Below are positions 22,245 to 33,210 of a stretch of 64,000 nt of DNA, one piece after another. The position numbers and the translations under genes were made by a program. This DNA is from Aphanomyces cochlioides (Eukaryota > Oomycota > Saprolegniomycetes > Saprolegniales > Verrucalvaceae). Position 1 is the first letter of the stretch. The number at the start of each line of letters is the position of its first letter. The notes below the pieces were generated by a model. The model saw only the letters and a list, made by a program, of their open reading frames with translations, made no database searches and was not told where the DNA came from. Location of the stretch: contig JAHQRK010000002.1 of the NCBI GenBank assembly GCA_019828595.1, positions 310,001 through 374,000 on the forward strand. The letters run 5' to 3'.

Positions 22245-23333
22245 GTTCAATTTGAAACTGAGCTAGACGGGGAGTCCAAGCCACTTTGCTTGCGCATGAA
22301 TACTTGGAGGGGGAAAGCCTTGAAACAACATGGGGATATGCATTACTTCGAAGTGCTTTTCTTTGATTGGGCAGCCCCAAAACTATTTCCGAGGTGTTTG
22401 TCGTGGATGGGCGCTCAAATTTTCAAGCGCACTTGGATAACAAGTGGCCCGTCTGCGGGAAATGAGGAATTCATGGACGAGATTATCTAATTTTCGTGGC
22501 AGCATATCCCGTCATGTCCGACAAAATCTAAGTTCTGTCACACGCTAGGCTGCGTCTGTGGATCATTCCACCCTGCAGTCAACGTTGCACTTGCAATGGG
22601 TATCCAGTTTATTCAAAGCCACATCTACAGTACAGTACTCCCCCGGAATAACGAACCTCCAAAAAATATCAGATTTTAGAGGTATTTGTCATGCACAAGT
22701 ATAAGATTAAGTGGGTTTTAAGATGGGTGACACTTGCATCTGATTATCTATGCTCATTTGAATCAGGTGATTGGACGAGGAAGTTGTCGCGGCCGACACA
22801 TATCGTTAACATTTAACATGTACAGCGTTTGATTGGCTGAATTACCAAAACTCAATGTTTTGAATGAATTGGTCTGTTGTACAAGGTGCAGATTGAGAAT
22901 CATCGTTATAGAAACCTCAATGAATGAAATCAACGAGTTATCTTTTGCATTCTGCACTAGACTCTCCATAGCAATAAAGCGTTTGATAATGGACTGTAAA
23001 CTTTTTGATTTGTATTTTGCGTTTCACAGCGGTCTATAAACTACATGACCACGTGTGATAAGTCTAAACGATGCTTCCCGGTTTATCTCATGCATGATCA
23101 AAACCGTATGGCTTAAGCCGCTAAAACATGAGGCGACATTGGAATGAGACCTATATTTTCGTGCGTGGTGCTCTCGATGATAGATTGAGAGCACTAAGCA
23201 TGAATCCGAGTTTGGCTCCAAGTCGCCTGTTTATGCAGCGAGACGTTTATGCATGCTCTAAACATGTTGTAACTCTAAACTAGTGCCAGTATTACGTAGT
23301 TGTGTTTCAGCGCATGCTCGGTGCGTCGACTAT
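22245..23333. other. upstream flank of copy 8 and unassigned sequence
   Basis: About 22250-22640 is related to 30276-30690 upstream of copy 9. The remainder to the Gypsy element shows nothing recognisable. Confidence 0.45.
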
Positions 23334-23597
23334 TGTAACCGTGCCATGTCTGGCAGGTACATAAGATGAGGGCGCGGTCTGCGCATTGACCTGGCGCCCT
23401 GCAGTAGCGGTTCCCCGCGCTCTGCTGTGTGAACGACTGGCCATGGGAGGCCACAGAAGTTGAAGCTCCTAGCGAGGCTGTGCGATAGCCAACGAGAAAC
23501 AAGATAGGAACAAGACTTAGGTTGCTTTTTACTTTAATTCACTCTTACACTTCAGTCGCAGTTCACACGCGCCTGCTATCCTCTGCGCCCAGTTACA
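23334..23597 (+). repeat. 5' LTR of Gypsy element 2
   Basis: A 264-bp direct repeat with 28075-28338, TGTAAC at the start and GTTACA at the end. The two differ by a few substitutions and two compensating single-base indels. Confidence 0.92.
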
Positions 23598-23599
23598 CC

Positions 23600-23607
23600 T
23601 GGTAGCA
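23600..23607 (+). other. putative primer binding site, initiator tRNA-Met
   Basis: TGGTAGCA, two bases downstream of the 5' LTR. The match to the initiator tRNA-Met acceptor end is 8 bases and then diverges. Confidence 0.5.
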
Positions 23608-23626
23608 CTCTAGTTCGTCCTGGACC

Positions 23627-24691
23627 ATGGACGCTGCGCCTGCGACGTCGACAATCGACGTTTCGCACTTTTCACCGGAACAGCAAGCTACTCTGACCGA
23701 GCTGCTTCGCTTGATCCTGCACGGCGAAGCAACCGCGCAGACAGCGGCCCATGCCGCTGCGCAACGCAATCAAGAAGAGGCGGCGTTGCTCTACGAAGCA
23801 GACCTGTTGAAGGCAATGGCGAGAATTGCCGGCCTTGAAGAGTCCAACAGGAACCTGGATAGTCAAGCCAGACGACCAGAACCCCCCTCATCGGGGATTG
23901 ACTAAATCTTTATCGACTCCAGAGCGTCGCGCGACCGACCTCTTAAGCTCGAAGTGTCAAAGTATGGCGGTGCCGCGGACGAGCACCTGTTCCGCTGGGT
24001 TTCCGAAGTGAAGCTTGCCCTTCGCGCCCAGCTCGTAACGAACGAGACACTGCGCGTTGCTTTCGCGCTATCCCACTTGCAAGGACGAGCCCGGGATTGG
24101 GCCTACAACCTTCACATGTTGGACGACGGGGCTTTCCCCACGTTCGAATCCTTGGTTGAACAACTCAAGGAGCAGTACGTTCACTCAAACGTCGAAATGC
24201 GCTATCGCGCAAAGTTCAACCAAGCCAAGCAAGGCAAGGGAACGATTCAGGAGTTTGTGAACGAACTTCGTTCCATCCTCGGGTCCTTCGAGAACTCCTA
24301 CAAGATCGACGAGATCAGTCGAATCTCGGTCTTTATGTACGGCCTAAATCAAGGCCCAGCTCGTGACGAGCTCTTCCGTTTGCAGCCTCAAAGGTTCAAT
24401 GTGGCAATCAGCATCGCGCTGAACACGGAACATTCGCGCGGCTTGGCGCGCTCTTCCGGCGGATCTCCCGATGTCTCAGCCGACATGGAGATCTCGCGCA
24501 TGGAAGCGACCTCTGGTGAAGAGCGCCGCTGTTTCAATTGTGGCCAGACAGGTCACTTCGCAAGAAAATGCCCTCAGCCTTCACAGGCGAGGAAGAATCC
24601 GAATTACTCCCCACACCGCTCGCGCGGTGGCTCCTATCGTGGGCGTGGGCGTGGCTATGGCCATCACCAGGGGAAAGAGAACTCCCAGTAG
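23627..24691 (+). pseudogene. gag of Gypsy element 2, one internal stop
   Basis: The frame opens at the ATG at 23627. The N-terminal 90 residues form a helical, Ala/Gln-rich segment. An in-frame TAA at 23903-23905 interrupts it, and the same frame then continues to 24691 with the capsid region (FRWVSEVKLALRAQLV, LQGRARDWAYNL, FNQAKQGKGTIQEFVNELR) typical of retrotransposon gag. A zinc knuckle CFNCGQTGHFARKC (C-x2-C-x4-H-x4-C) near 24530-24575 and an RG-rich tail follow. Gag packages the RNA in cytoplasmic particles. The stop makes this copy defective unless it is read through. Confidence 0.85.
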
Positions 24692-24699
24692 GCGCGAGG

Positions 24700-25248
24700 C
24701 GACCTACTGGGACAACTCTAGGCTCTGATGAAGAGCGTTCCGGCATACCGCCTGTTCGTCAGAACCTAGCCTCTGACACATTACTGTGTCAACTGGGACA
24801 GCATACTACGATGCTGCATGTCGAGATGCCCGTGGAAGGCTTCAACCGAAAGCTCCGAGTCTTAATCGACTGTGGAGCGTCGAAGAATTTTGCTCGTCGA
24901 CAGACGCTCGAAGAGAATGCGAGCCTCTATGCCGAGGTCGACAGCGGCACGTCTCTTATTGAGACTGTGCACGTCAAGTTGGGTGATGGGTCGGTAGTGA
25001 CCGCACCCAAGAGATCCGTGCGCCTCTTAACACAGGTTGGCACGTTCAGTAGTCTGGAAGACTACTTCGTCATAGACCTAGATGAGCGCTGGGGCCTCAT
25101 CCTAGGTATGGGCTGGTTGGAGAAACACCAGCCCTGCATAAACTGGCGGGCCAAGACCATCCATGAGGTCGGCCTGACTTTCTCAAAAGCCATATGGGCA
25201 TGGAGAGTAATGAGCCCATCCCTTCGCCAGCTGGCGATGAGCAGTTAG
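24700..25248 (+). CDS. retropepsin of Gypsy element 2
   Basis: The protease lies in the -1 frame relative to gag. The catalytic loop is LIDCGASKNF (Asp in DCGA, with Cys replacing Thr/Ser, as seen in some Gypsy proteases), and the conserved distal part is LILGMGWLEKHQPCINWR. No stop interrupts it between the gag overlap and 25248. It would cleave the polyprotein. I set the left edge after the end of gag, because the frame is also open inside gag without protease-like sequence. Confidence 0.7.
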   Translation, partial: RPTGTTLGSDEERSGIPPVRQNLASDTLLCQLGQHTTMLHVEMPVEGFNRKLRVLIDCGASKNFARRQTLEENASLYAEVDSGTSLIETVHVKLGDGSVVTAPKRSVRLLTQVGTFSSLEDYFVIDLDERWGLILGMGWLEKHQPCINWRAKTIHEVGLTFSKAIWAWRVMSPSLRQLAMSS

Positions 25249-27140
25249 CTACGCTGCGTCAGCTCCCGGCTACAGGAAAGTCGACACGCCAGGGCGGTCC
25301 TATGTCTTCCAAGGAAGATATCGGCCGTCAGGCCTTCAACAACACTTGGGCAAACACTCGACGGACTGGGTTGCCTGTGTACAAGAGTAATGCCCAACGG
25401 ACCGGGCTTAAAGTCTCCTTCGCGAGTGCACCGACGGACCGCGTGCACGGAGACGAGATTGTTGAAGAGGATGCGTTGGAGCGCAGTCCTATGCCGACGC
25501 TGCCTGTGTCTGGGCGCGTCTTTGTTGAAGATATCATTTTGTCGCATTGCGACTTGACTGAGCTGCCGAAGACAGCTGAAGAAATATGCAAGCTCGAAGA
25601 GTTGAGCTTTGCCGAGTTTAGAAGTGCTCTGCGCTCCCAGCGCATCACCAGTATCGCAGTGATACAGAGTGTCGACGAGATTGACCTCTATACGACGTCC
25701 GCGGAGGATCCGGACGTACCTGGCGAGACACCGCCAGCACACTCTCGCATATGGGATAGGCTCCGAACGAGCCCGTTTTACCCCATCGTGAAGGAATACG
25801 AGGATATCTTCCCGGAGGAAGTTCCCGCGAGACTGCCCAAGGACAAGGGCGTGCGTCATGAGATTGACCTGACGCCAGAGACAAAGTGGTGTGTCACTCG
25901 ACAGTGGCCACTACCACGTGAGCAAGTCGAGTTCATCGACTCATTCTTCGCCGCACGCAAGAAGGCGGGGCACGTACGGGAGAGTACGTCGCCACACTCG
26001 AGTCCGACCTTCTGCGTCAAGAAGCCTAGCGGCTCTTGGCGAATCGTTCATGCTTATAACAAGCTGAACGCAGCCACCATCCCGGCGCAAACGCCGATTC
26101 CCAGGAAAGATGTCATCATTGACAGCATGGGTGGCTCGACGATCTTTTCAACGATCGATCTGCGCGATGGATTCTATCAAATCCTCATGCGCGCATGTGA
26201 CATTCCCAAGGCAACTGTCTCGACGCCATCGGGCATGCTGTGGGAGTGGCTGGTGATGCCACAAGGGCTCGCTAATGCCCCAGCAACCTTCAACCGAATG
26301 GTCACGCAGAAGTTGCGCCCGCTGCGCGACTTTGCGCCGTCATATTTCGACGACATATATGTGCACAGCCGTGCAGACGGGAATCGCACCGACGTGCAAG
26401 TCCATTTTGGACACCTGCGGCAGGTCTTTCAGACGCTGCGAGATGCAGGATTGTACACCAACTTACAGAAGTGTATGTTCGGCGTTGACGAAATACCCGT
26501 ACTCGGGGAGTACGTTGGTATCAATGGATGTCGGCCAGACCCGGCCAAGGTCACCACGATTACAACTTGGCCTGTCCCGGCCACGGTGACAGAGCTCCGC
26601 AGCTGGCTTGGTCTTGCGACCTCCTTACACAAGTTTTCAAAGAACTTTGCCGACATCGCAACGCCGCTGACGCGGCTACTAATGAAGGATGTCCAGTGGG
26701 ACTGGACACAAGAATGTCTAGAGGCTTTTGACGGCATCAAGGCCAGCCTCACGCAAGCGCCGATCCTGGTGTTGCCTGACTTCAATCGACCATTCTCGGT
26801 CGTCTGTGATGCATCTGTGCGAGCAATAGGTTGCTGCCTCATGCAAAAGGATGACAAGGGTCGTGACCGACCCGTCTCCTATCAGTCACGGCAGCTGCGC
26901 GCTGCTGCGCGCAACTATCCGGTCCATGACCTCGAATTACTGGCGATGAAATACGCCTTGGTCAAATTCTGCATCTACCTTCTCGGCTCGAAGCCTTTTA
27001 CGGTATACACGGATCACGCGTCTTTGCGGACTGCTGTGAACTCGCCGCACATCTCTGACCGGATGGCCAGGTGGCTCGCGTTTTTCGCGGAATACAACAT
27101 GACTGTTGAGTACAAACCAGGTCGAACCAACGTCATTGCA
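25194..27140 (+). CDS. reverse transcriptase and RNase H of Gypsy element 2
   Basis: A long open frame. After a linker, RT blocks appear in order: PHSSPTFCVKKPSGSWR, DLRDGFYQI, MPQGLANAPATFNRMV and the core SYFDDIYVHS (YFDD in place of the common YLDD). The connection TWPVPATVTELRSWLGLA is followed by RNase H with VVCDASVRAIGCCL, HDLELLAMKYALVKF and VYTDHASLRT. All catalytic acids are visible. RNase H ends normally (YKPGRTNVIA), and the frame then runs straight into integrase C-terminal sequence because about 1.2 kb of integrase is missing. The frame is -1 to the protease, overlapping it by about 55 bp. Confidence 0.88.
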
Positions 27141-27921
27141 GTTGCCAACAGCGTGTTTTGCCTACAACACGTCTGTTCATGCGTCAACGGGCTTTACGCC
27201 CTTCTACGCGGTGCATTTGAAGCACCCGCGGCGTCCCACGGACGTGAACCGTCCTGTTTTAAGTGTGGGAGGAATCTCCGATGACGTTCCGCGGTGTACA
27301 GCCGCTTCTGTCGAACACTTCGCGTCGCAGCGCGAGTCATTGTCATTGCGTCTGCGCGAAAACATCGCCAGCGCTCAGGCAAAACAGGCTAGACAAGCCA
27401 ACAAACACAACCGAGGAAATACAAACGTGTATTCGGTTAACGACCTCGTCTACCTGCACAGGTCGGTCGTGAAGGGATCTGCTGGTCCTTCAAAGCTCCG
27501 CCGCGTTTGGCTAGGGCCATTCCCTATTTGAAAAGTTGTTAGTCCAGTGGACTATGAGCTCGAACTGCCCAATGACTGGGACATCCATCCCGTCATCTAC
27601 ACGGGCAAGCTCAAGAGACACATACCCCAGGCTGAGGGCTTCCCACCTCCAGCTCCTCGAAATACTTTGAATCCTGGTGGACCCTCTGATGGAGCGCTCG
27701 AAGGTGCGCGTCCACATGATCTTTCTCCTCACGGAGACGCGCGACCAGTTTCTCAAGCTATGAGCACTTCTTGTGAAAATCCTGGGTCTAAACATCCGTC
27801 GCGCGAGCCCAGTCCTCCAAGCCTTTGGCGGTCGCCACGTGTGGCGCGCATGACTGCGCCGTCTGATCAAAGCGCTTTTGCAACACGCAACGCTTCTCGC
27901 GCTCCATCTGGAGTACGTTGA
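27140..27921 (+). pseudogene. integrase C-terminal remnant of Gypsy element 2
   Basis: The sequence resumes at LPTACFAYNTSVHASTGFTPFYAV, the end of the integrase core region, in a new frame. It continues through a basic helix and VYSVNDLVYLHRS and GPSKLRRVWLGPFPI. An in-frame TGA at 27529-27531 follows, then the same frame runs on (VDYELELPNDWDIHPVIYTGKLKRH) to a Pro/Ser-rich tail ending at 27921. The zinc domain and the D,D,E catalytic triad are absent. Confidence 0.8.
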
Positions 27922-28074
27922 AGGTCATGGAGTCGACCTTCAAACTCCTATTCGGAGTGACAGTTGATTCAGAATGGACCTCAGTCCCAGTTCAAACGGG
28001 ACTATGAATTGATTGCCTCTAGCGAGAGAGGTGTCCCCGCAATCTAACGGGCTTTCGCCCTAAGTGTGGGAGGA

Positions 28075-28338
28075 TGTAACTGTGCCATGTCTGGCAGGTA
28101 CATAAGATGAGGGCGCGGTCTGCGCATTGACCTGGCGCCCTGCAGTAGCGGTTCCCCCGCGCTCTGCTGTGTGAACGACTGGCCTTGGGAGGCCACAGAA
28201 GTTGAAGCTCTTAGCGAGGCTGTGCGATAGCCAACGAGAAACAAGATAGGAACAAGACTTAGGTTGCTTTAACTTTAATTCACTCGTACATTTCAGTCGC
28301 AGTTCACACGCGCCTGCTATCCTCTGCGCCCAGTTACA
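28075..28338 (+). repeat. 3' LTR of Gypsy element 2
   Basis: A 264-bp repeat of 23334-23597, followed by ACTAT, which also precedes the 5' LTR. Confidence 0.92.
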
Positions 28339-28343
28339 ACTAT

Positions 28344-29735
28344 CATGACCGTTGGACACATAGTTCATATGGGCACCATTAAACGCTGGATAAGAAGTGT
28401 TGCCTACAGTAATTTATCGGCCACTTGTATGTCAATAGAATCGACAACTCTTTATACTCTGACTCTACATGCTTTGCGGCATGCTGCATGTTTTCAGAAG
28501 GCAATAACATGCGTCGGCGTTATAGGTTTCAACTTAATTAGACTAATTCAATATGCATTTAATGAGGACTGGTTGTGACATTCACAAGAACCTAAATACT
28601 TGACGCATGATCTCATTCTAGGGAATATGCTCAATAACTGCATGTTGAATTAATCGTACTGGGTTAAACTATCACGCTGACACAAGCCATTGTCTTCTAC
28701 AATCGCGCAGCATAGCAAACACATGTAGTAGAGTTAGAGTATGAGTGTCGAAAGGATGTCGATTCCATTGCCGACAAAGTCAATCGAAATACTAATCTTT
28801 TCGACCAATCATAAAATTGTCAGATAAAATTGTCGTGTTTCCGATTTAATCTATACATGAAAAACTTGCCGAATCCGAATATTATTCGGATTCTGGAGGG
28901 TAGCAACCTCCAGAAGACAGAACGCACAACATAGACCTCACACTTCTCTTAGAGCTTACGAATGCCGTCTACCAATTCATAAACTTATTCGTCTAATATG
29001 CCTGAATGCCGCCAACAACTAGCTATTGTGTCTTGACTAACACATTGCCATACCTCAACGGCCCACTCTAACGCTTGCAACAAACTGACATCGTGCAGTT
29101 TGTTCACAAGTGAGGCAAAATTTTCCTTGTCGACTTCGTCTGCCGTATCAAGAAGCAGCTCAAATTTGTCCACAATGTCAGGAGTTGTTTCTCCTCAATT
29201 GTGAGTCGCAATCGAGAGGCATGTTGTCACAAATTGAAATCAAAATCGTGAAAAGAACTCCTAAAATCTATATTTGTGTTCATGCAGTAAACTATAATTT
29301 GATAAGGTATATTAAGTTTAAGTGGATTCGTTATTTTGGGGGAGTACTCTACTTTGATTATTCCATACCTACGAATGTGCAAACAACTGACGAACCCGAG
29401 GTGATCACTCCCCATGTTTGTCCGCATAGTAATCTTAATTTTATTTTGTTCGGTTGAGTTGTCATTTACTCCGAAGTAATAAATTGTAAGTTTTATTTTG
29501 TACTTTATGTTACTATTCTTTAAATGAAATCTGTATTGAACCTTTCTTTCGGTTTGTTCGATCACCATACATTGATATTCTGAAGATATTTTACCTGAGA
29601 GACCATAGTGGATGCTTTCACTTATTCATGACACAAAGCAGTTTGATCGTTGTTGTCATCTAGAAGTTTATTGAGAACCTCATTGCTCAATGCTTAGATT
29701 GCCTTCATTTTACAAGTTCTAATTTACATTTTGGT
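28344..29735. other. AT-rich spacer, nothing recognised
   Basis: Overlapping frames on both strands at 29110-29568 have no domain and are AT-rich. Confidence 0.35.
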
Positions 29736-30275
29736 CTAACAGTACTCCATATCAATGATCAGTTTTAAGATGCTACCGTCCAAATCATCGGGAACAATAT
29801 TGTCTGGAGCTCTTGTCGTAGTTTGGTTGATGGGTCCCAAACTCGAAATCTCTTCGTTTCTTGAAACCAACTCGGGTGATAAATGGCCCTGCTCGCGGAG
29901 GTGACGGGCGCAATATCCCATTCGTCGTGCAAAACTCTGGCAACCTTCGAGACTACCACGCGTGCCGCCTCCATGTCGAATACAACACCCGTTTGTTTGA
30001 GATCGCTTCGTACAGGTTGGCTCGATGCACGTGTTATGTCGCCGTTTTTCACTGTGTCTGGCGCAAAATCCCCCCACTCGGACTCGTAAATTGCATCTTT
30101 CGCTTGAGCATTTCTGTTTCCCACCGTGGCGAACGCAGAGTCTCTTGGCATAAGCTTGGCGTCGGCATTGTGCTACAGAACAACGCTCTCTCCCCTTGTG
30201 GAAATCGCAGCGGTAAGAATCGCTCCTCGCAAGCTGACTGCAACCAAGGAAGAACCATACTTTCGTTGCATCCAT
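29736..30275 (-). CDS. RHGG zinc protein (copy 9), intact frame, lost ligands
   Basis: A 179-residue protein from the ATG at 30275 (MDATKVWFFLGC). Two zinc modules have lost ligands. The first cysteine of module 1 is Trp (VWFFLGC), and the first cysteine of module 5 is Gly (TRGSLEGC). Modules 2 to 4 are complete (CSVAQC..CVRH, CSSERC..CARH, CIEPTC..CIRH). A long variable linker precedes the end motif LDGSILKLIIDM, which here carries three extra residues (EYC). The frame is open, but the missing ligands suggest relaxed selection or a reduced set of modules. It shares flanking sequence with copy 8. Confidence 0.75.
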   Translation of the reverse strand: MDATKVWFFLGCSQLARSDSYRCDFHKGRERCSVAQCRRQAYAKRLCVRHGGKQKCSSERCNLRVRVGGFCARHSEKRRHNTCIEPTCTKRSQTNGCCIRHGGGTRGSLEGCQSFARRMGYCARHLREQGHLSPELVSRNEEISSLGPINQTTTRAPDNIVPDDLDGSILKLIIDMEYC

Positions 30276-31287
30276 GTTCAATTTAAAACTGCTCTAGACA
30301 GTGAGCTCATGGCATTGCGCTTGCGCATGAATGCATGGAAGGGGAAAGGTTAAAATAGACATTGGCTATTCCAACCTTTCCCACCGTTGCTGCGAAGACC
30401 TTTTGTCCCTTGGGGAACCACACCGACTAGTCCGACTTGTTTGTTGTGGATGAGTGCTCGGTACTGCAACTCATATGGAACTCATATGGATAACAAGTGC
30501 CCCGTCTCCAGAGCATTTTGGAATTCATGGACAAGATTATCCACTTGAACTTTGGCGTGGCAGCACTTCCATCATGTCCGACAAAATACACGTTATGTCA
30601 CACGCTGGTTTGTCTCTCCAGGACTTATGTCCACCAAGCACCCAAGATTTTTCTTGCCCAGGGTATACATTTGATGCAAAGCCGGGGATTCCATTGTACA
30701 TATGAATGTGCAAACGAGTGGCCAAAGCGCGACGAACCTCTCAGGAAACGATGACTCCCTTGATTGTCGAAGCCACGTTATTTCGTTCGGTTACGTTGCC
30801 ATTTATATTACTAATATTACTTATTTATGCTGTAAATGTATGGATAAAATTTCTATAGAACTTTATGTCGGTCTGAAATGTTCTATCACATGGTTTTGTA
30901 TCCAAATCGTTGATTCATACGCAGAAAACTCTTGGATACAGTACTAACCGACATATGCAATGAACAAATCGACGGCCGAAATGCAAACACTAGTCTACCT
31001 ACTAGCTGGAATCAAGGCTCTTGTTGTTATTCCTTGTCAAATTTGAGTAAGAATATGTGGCTATTGCTCGATTTCGAGACTCTTGGAGGGGTGAAACTGC
31101 GTTACCCATTTGCTCCTTCAGTTCCACCGACTCGAGTACGACATCAGAGCACGTGGACAGGATGTGCCCTTTCTAAATGCAGAAGTAGTATACAAACCAA
31201 GAACTATCAATGAACAGACTGTGCATCTTAAGAATTCATGGTCCTTCGCACGCTCCCAATCTTGAATATTTTGAAATCAGCCACAAG
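30276..31287. other. upstream flank of copy 9 and spacer
   Basis: 30276-30690 is related to 22250-22640. Copies 9 and 10 are divergently oriented across this interval. No other gene is recognisable. Confidence 0.45.
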
Positions 31288-31932
31288 ATGGACACGAGAT
31301 GTTTCTTCCAAACGTGTGACCAGCCCGCTATGCTGGGTTCATGGCGCTGCAAATTCCACCGCACTCGAGATCGTTGCTTCATTCCTGATTGTCATCGCCA
31401 AGCCTATGCAAAGAGACTCTGTACTCGTCACGGTGGCAAGCGCAAATGCAGCGTTCCAGATTGTCCATTTCGTGTTCGAGTTGGTGGATTATGTACAAGA
31501 CATGGAGGCAAACGCCTTGCAAAAGTAGATCAAGCCGTCCACCATGAGAAATCTGCAGCGTCAGGAACTTCTTGCCTCCATTGCATACACACACGACAGG
31601 CAAAACAAGGCGAAAAGAAGCTCTCGCAATGTCAAGGAAGTGTCTGGCTCCGTTGTGGTTCATTTCAAGTTAACTCTCCTGCGAAGAGCGACGAAGAAAC
31701 CATGACGGAAGATTTGGATCTTGTCAAGATCGACGACGTAAACGACGGATGGAAGATTGATCACGACATGCTTGCTCTGGTGATTCAAGCGTGCAACTCT
31801 ACTAACTCGATTTGGCATTCCAACTCCGATCAATTTGCAGACTCCTCGTGTATGTCTGTACAAGTCGATCAAAGTTTTCATTGCGACGAAGTCGACCTCG
31901 GTATGTTGAAATGGCTCATCGAGATGAAATAA
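31288..31932 (+). CDS. zinc protein (copy 10), three modules and long tail
   Basis: A 214-residue protein from the ATG at 31288 (MDTRCFFQTC). An upstream in-frame ATG exists at 31210, but the paralogues favour the later start. Modules 1 to 3 are complete (CFFQTC..CKFH, CFIPDC..CTRH, CSVPDC..CTRH). The region of modules 4 and 5 is replaced by unrelated sequence (HHEKSAASGTSCLHCIHTRQ). A long acidic part (SDEETMTEDLDLVKIDD) follows, and the protein ends with the family motif VDLGMLKWLIEMK. It is plus-strand, unlike most copies. Retention of the end motif in such a divergent member argues that the motif matters. Confidence 0.82.
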   Translation: MDTRCFFQTCDQPAMLGSWRCKFHRTRDRCFIPDCHRQAYAKRLCTRHGGKRKCSVPDCPFRVRVGGLCTRHGGKRLAKVDQAVHHEKSAASGTSCLHCIHTRQAKQGEKKLSQCQGSVWLRCGSFQVNSPAKSDEETMTEDLDLVKIDDVNDGWKIDHDMLALVIQACNSTNSIWHSNSDQFADSSCMSVQVDQSFHCDEVDLGMLKWLIEMK

Positions 31933-32864
31933 CCCTCGCCGCCGATGCCCCGACACATTAAACAATATTGACTGCTGTCTTTGAGTAAACCGCACACAGA
32001 GAGTCGAATTTATCCTTCTACAGTGATTCGAAGCCGTTATGATTTGAGTTTGAGCTATCCGGATAATAGTAATTGAACCTCCGATCAATTGTTATGGCGA
32101 CCACACCAAGGGATTCCGTCGAAGTATAAAGAGAACACATGCAGTATTGCCGCGACACGCTAGATGTAGACGACAAATGAGTGCCGCGGCCTTCTTGGAG
32201 CTCAAGGGTGGCGCAACGAAAGCCATGCAATTTGCAAAGGGGAAATCGGATTGATCATACTTTTCCGGTTAACACTAGCCAGAGCTCAAATTTGCTTCAG
32301 GCCAAGGTGGAATTTCACCGACCAATGAAATCGCATCATTTCGACCATGAAAGTTATGGTGAAAGTCAAAAAGTTTCGAAAAAAAGAGAATCTGTGCTGC
32401 TTTCTTACTCAAGGTTCAAAGGCTCACTCAGCTCATGCATTAAGCCGACAGAGTTGTCACGCAAGACATCGTCTTCATAATCCGTCGACTTCGGGTTCAA
32501 TGGCCGATTATGGCGGCAATATACCCCTTGCTTTCTTGGAAGCCTCGAGAAACCGGGAATTTTACATCGTCAATTGGCACAATGCAAAAGCTTGACCTGG
32601 TCTTTCACAAGAGGTAAAAAAACTGTTGCCGAAAAATTATATAATAATATTTTAATTAATTTATTAAAAAAAAAAAACCAATTTTTATTTTAATAAAAGC
32701 TATTGCTAGCATTTAGCATACCCTCAGCTTCCCCAGATCATTTATTCTTACCGCCTTGGTGAGCACAGAGTTTCTTGACGTCGACAAGTTTGCAACGTGA
32801 AAAGAGTTTCTCCTATGTGAAAAACGTATCTGCGGGAGTTATTCCCGCTGTCTCTTCGCATTGC
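31933..32864. other. spacer, nothing recognised
   Basis: AT-rich around 32630-32720. Only unsupported frames. Confidence 0.35.
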
Positions 32865-33210
32865 TTAAAGATTCAAGTTGGTTGGTCCACCATACTGGAA
32901 GACCTGAAATATATTACCAGCAGCTCGTTTCGTTGGCGCTGATTTGCTGCATTTTGCAGCGTGAACAATAGAACAATAGAACTTCTTTCCGTCGTGCATA
33001 CGTTGAGTGAATTCATTGCACACGAAATGGACAACCTTCCACGGAGCATTTGCTACGACCACCGTGGCGGGCACAGAGTTTCTTGGCATACGCTTGACGT
33101 CGGCAATTGGGAAATGTGCATGGATTGCGTCTTCGGTGAAAAACAAAACGCCACGAGTCAGCTCGAACGGGCTCCTCGCATCCGTCGAAGCAACACGTTG
33201 GTCGCTCCAT
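32865..33210 (-). pseudogene. zinc protein copy 11, truncated after module 3
   Basis: The start is the ATG at 33210 (MERPTCCFDGC). Module 1 has Val-Phe-His in place of the Cys-x2-His pair (FVFH, third cysteine lost), module 2 is complete (CTFPNC..CARH), and module 3 is cut by a stop at 33013 (CSVEGCPFRVQ). A second frame continues with little module structure. The coding start and about 100 bp upstream match copy 12 (41298-41834) in inverted orientation, so the two arose from one duplication. Confidence 0.75.

Larger units (their letters stand above)
23334..28338 (+). mobile_element. Ty3/Gypsy element 2, integrase mostly deleted
   Basis: A 5.0-kb element with 264-bp LTRs (TGTAAC to GTTACA) and a 5-bp duplication ACTAT (23329-23333 and 28339-28343). 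TGGTAGCA at 23600-23607, two bases after the 5' LTR, matches the 3' end of eukaryotic initiator tRNA-Met and is a plausible primer site. GTGGGAGGA just before the 3' LTR is the likely polypurine tract. Gag, protease, RT and RNase H are nearly intact. The integrase zinc domain and catalytic core are missing, so it depends on another copy for insertion. Confidence 0.93.

Noticed and set aside
29227..29568. 113-codon minus-strand frame
   Set aside because: AT-rich, biased to Asn/Ile/Lys, and overlapped by an equally long frame on the other strand.
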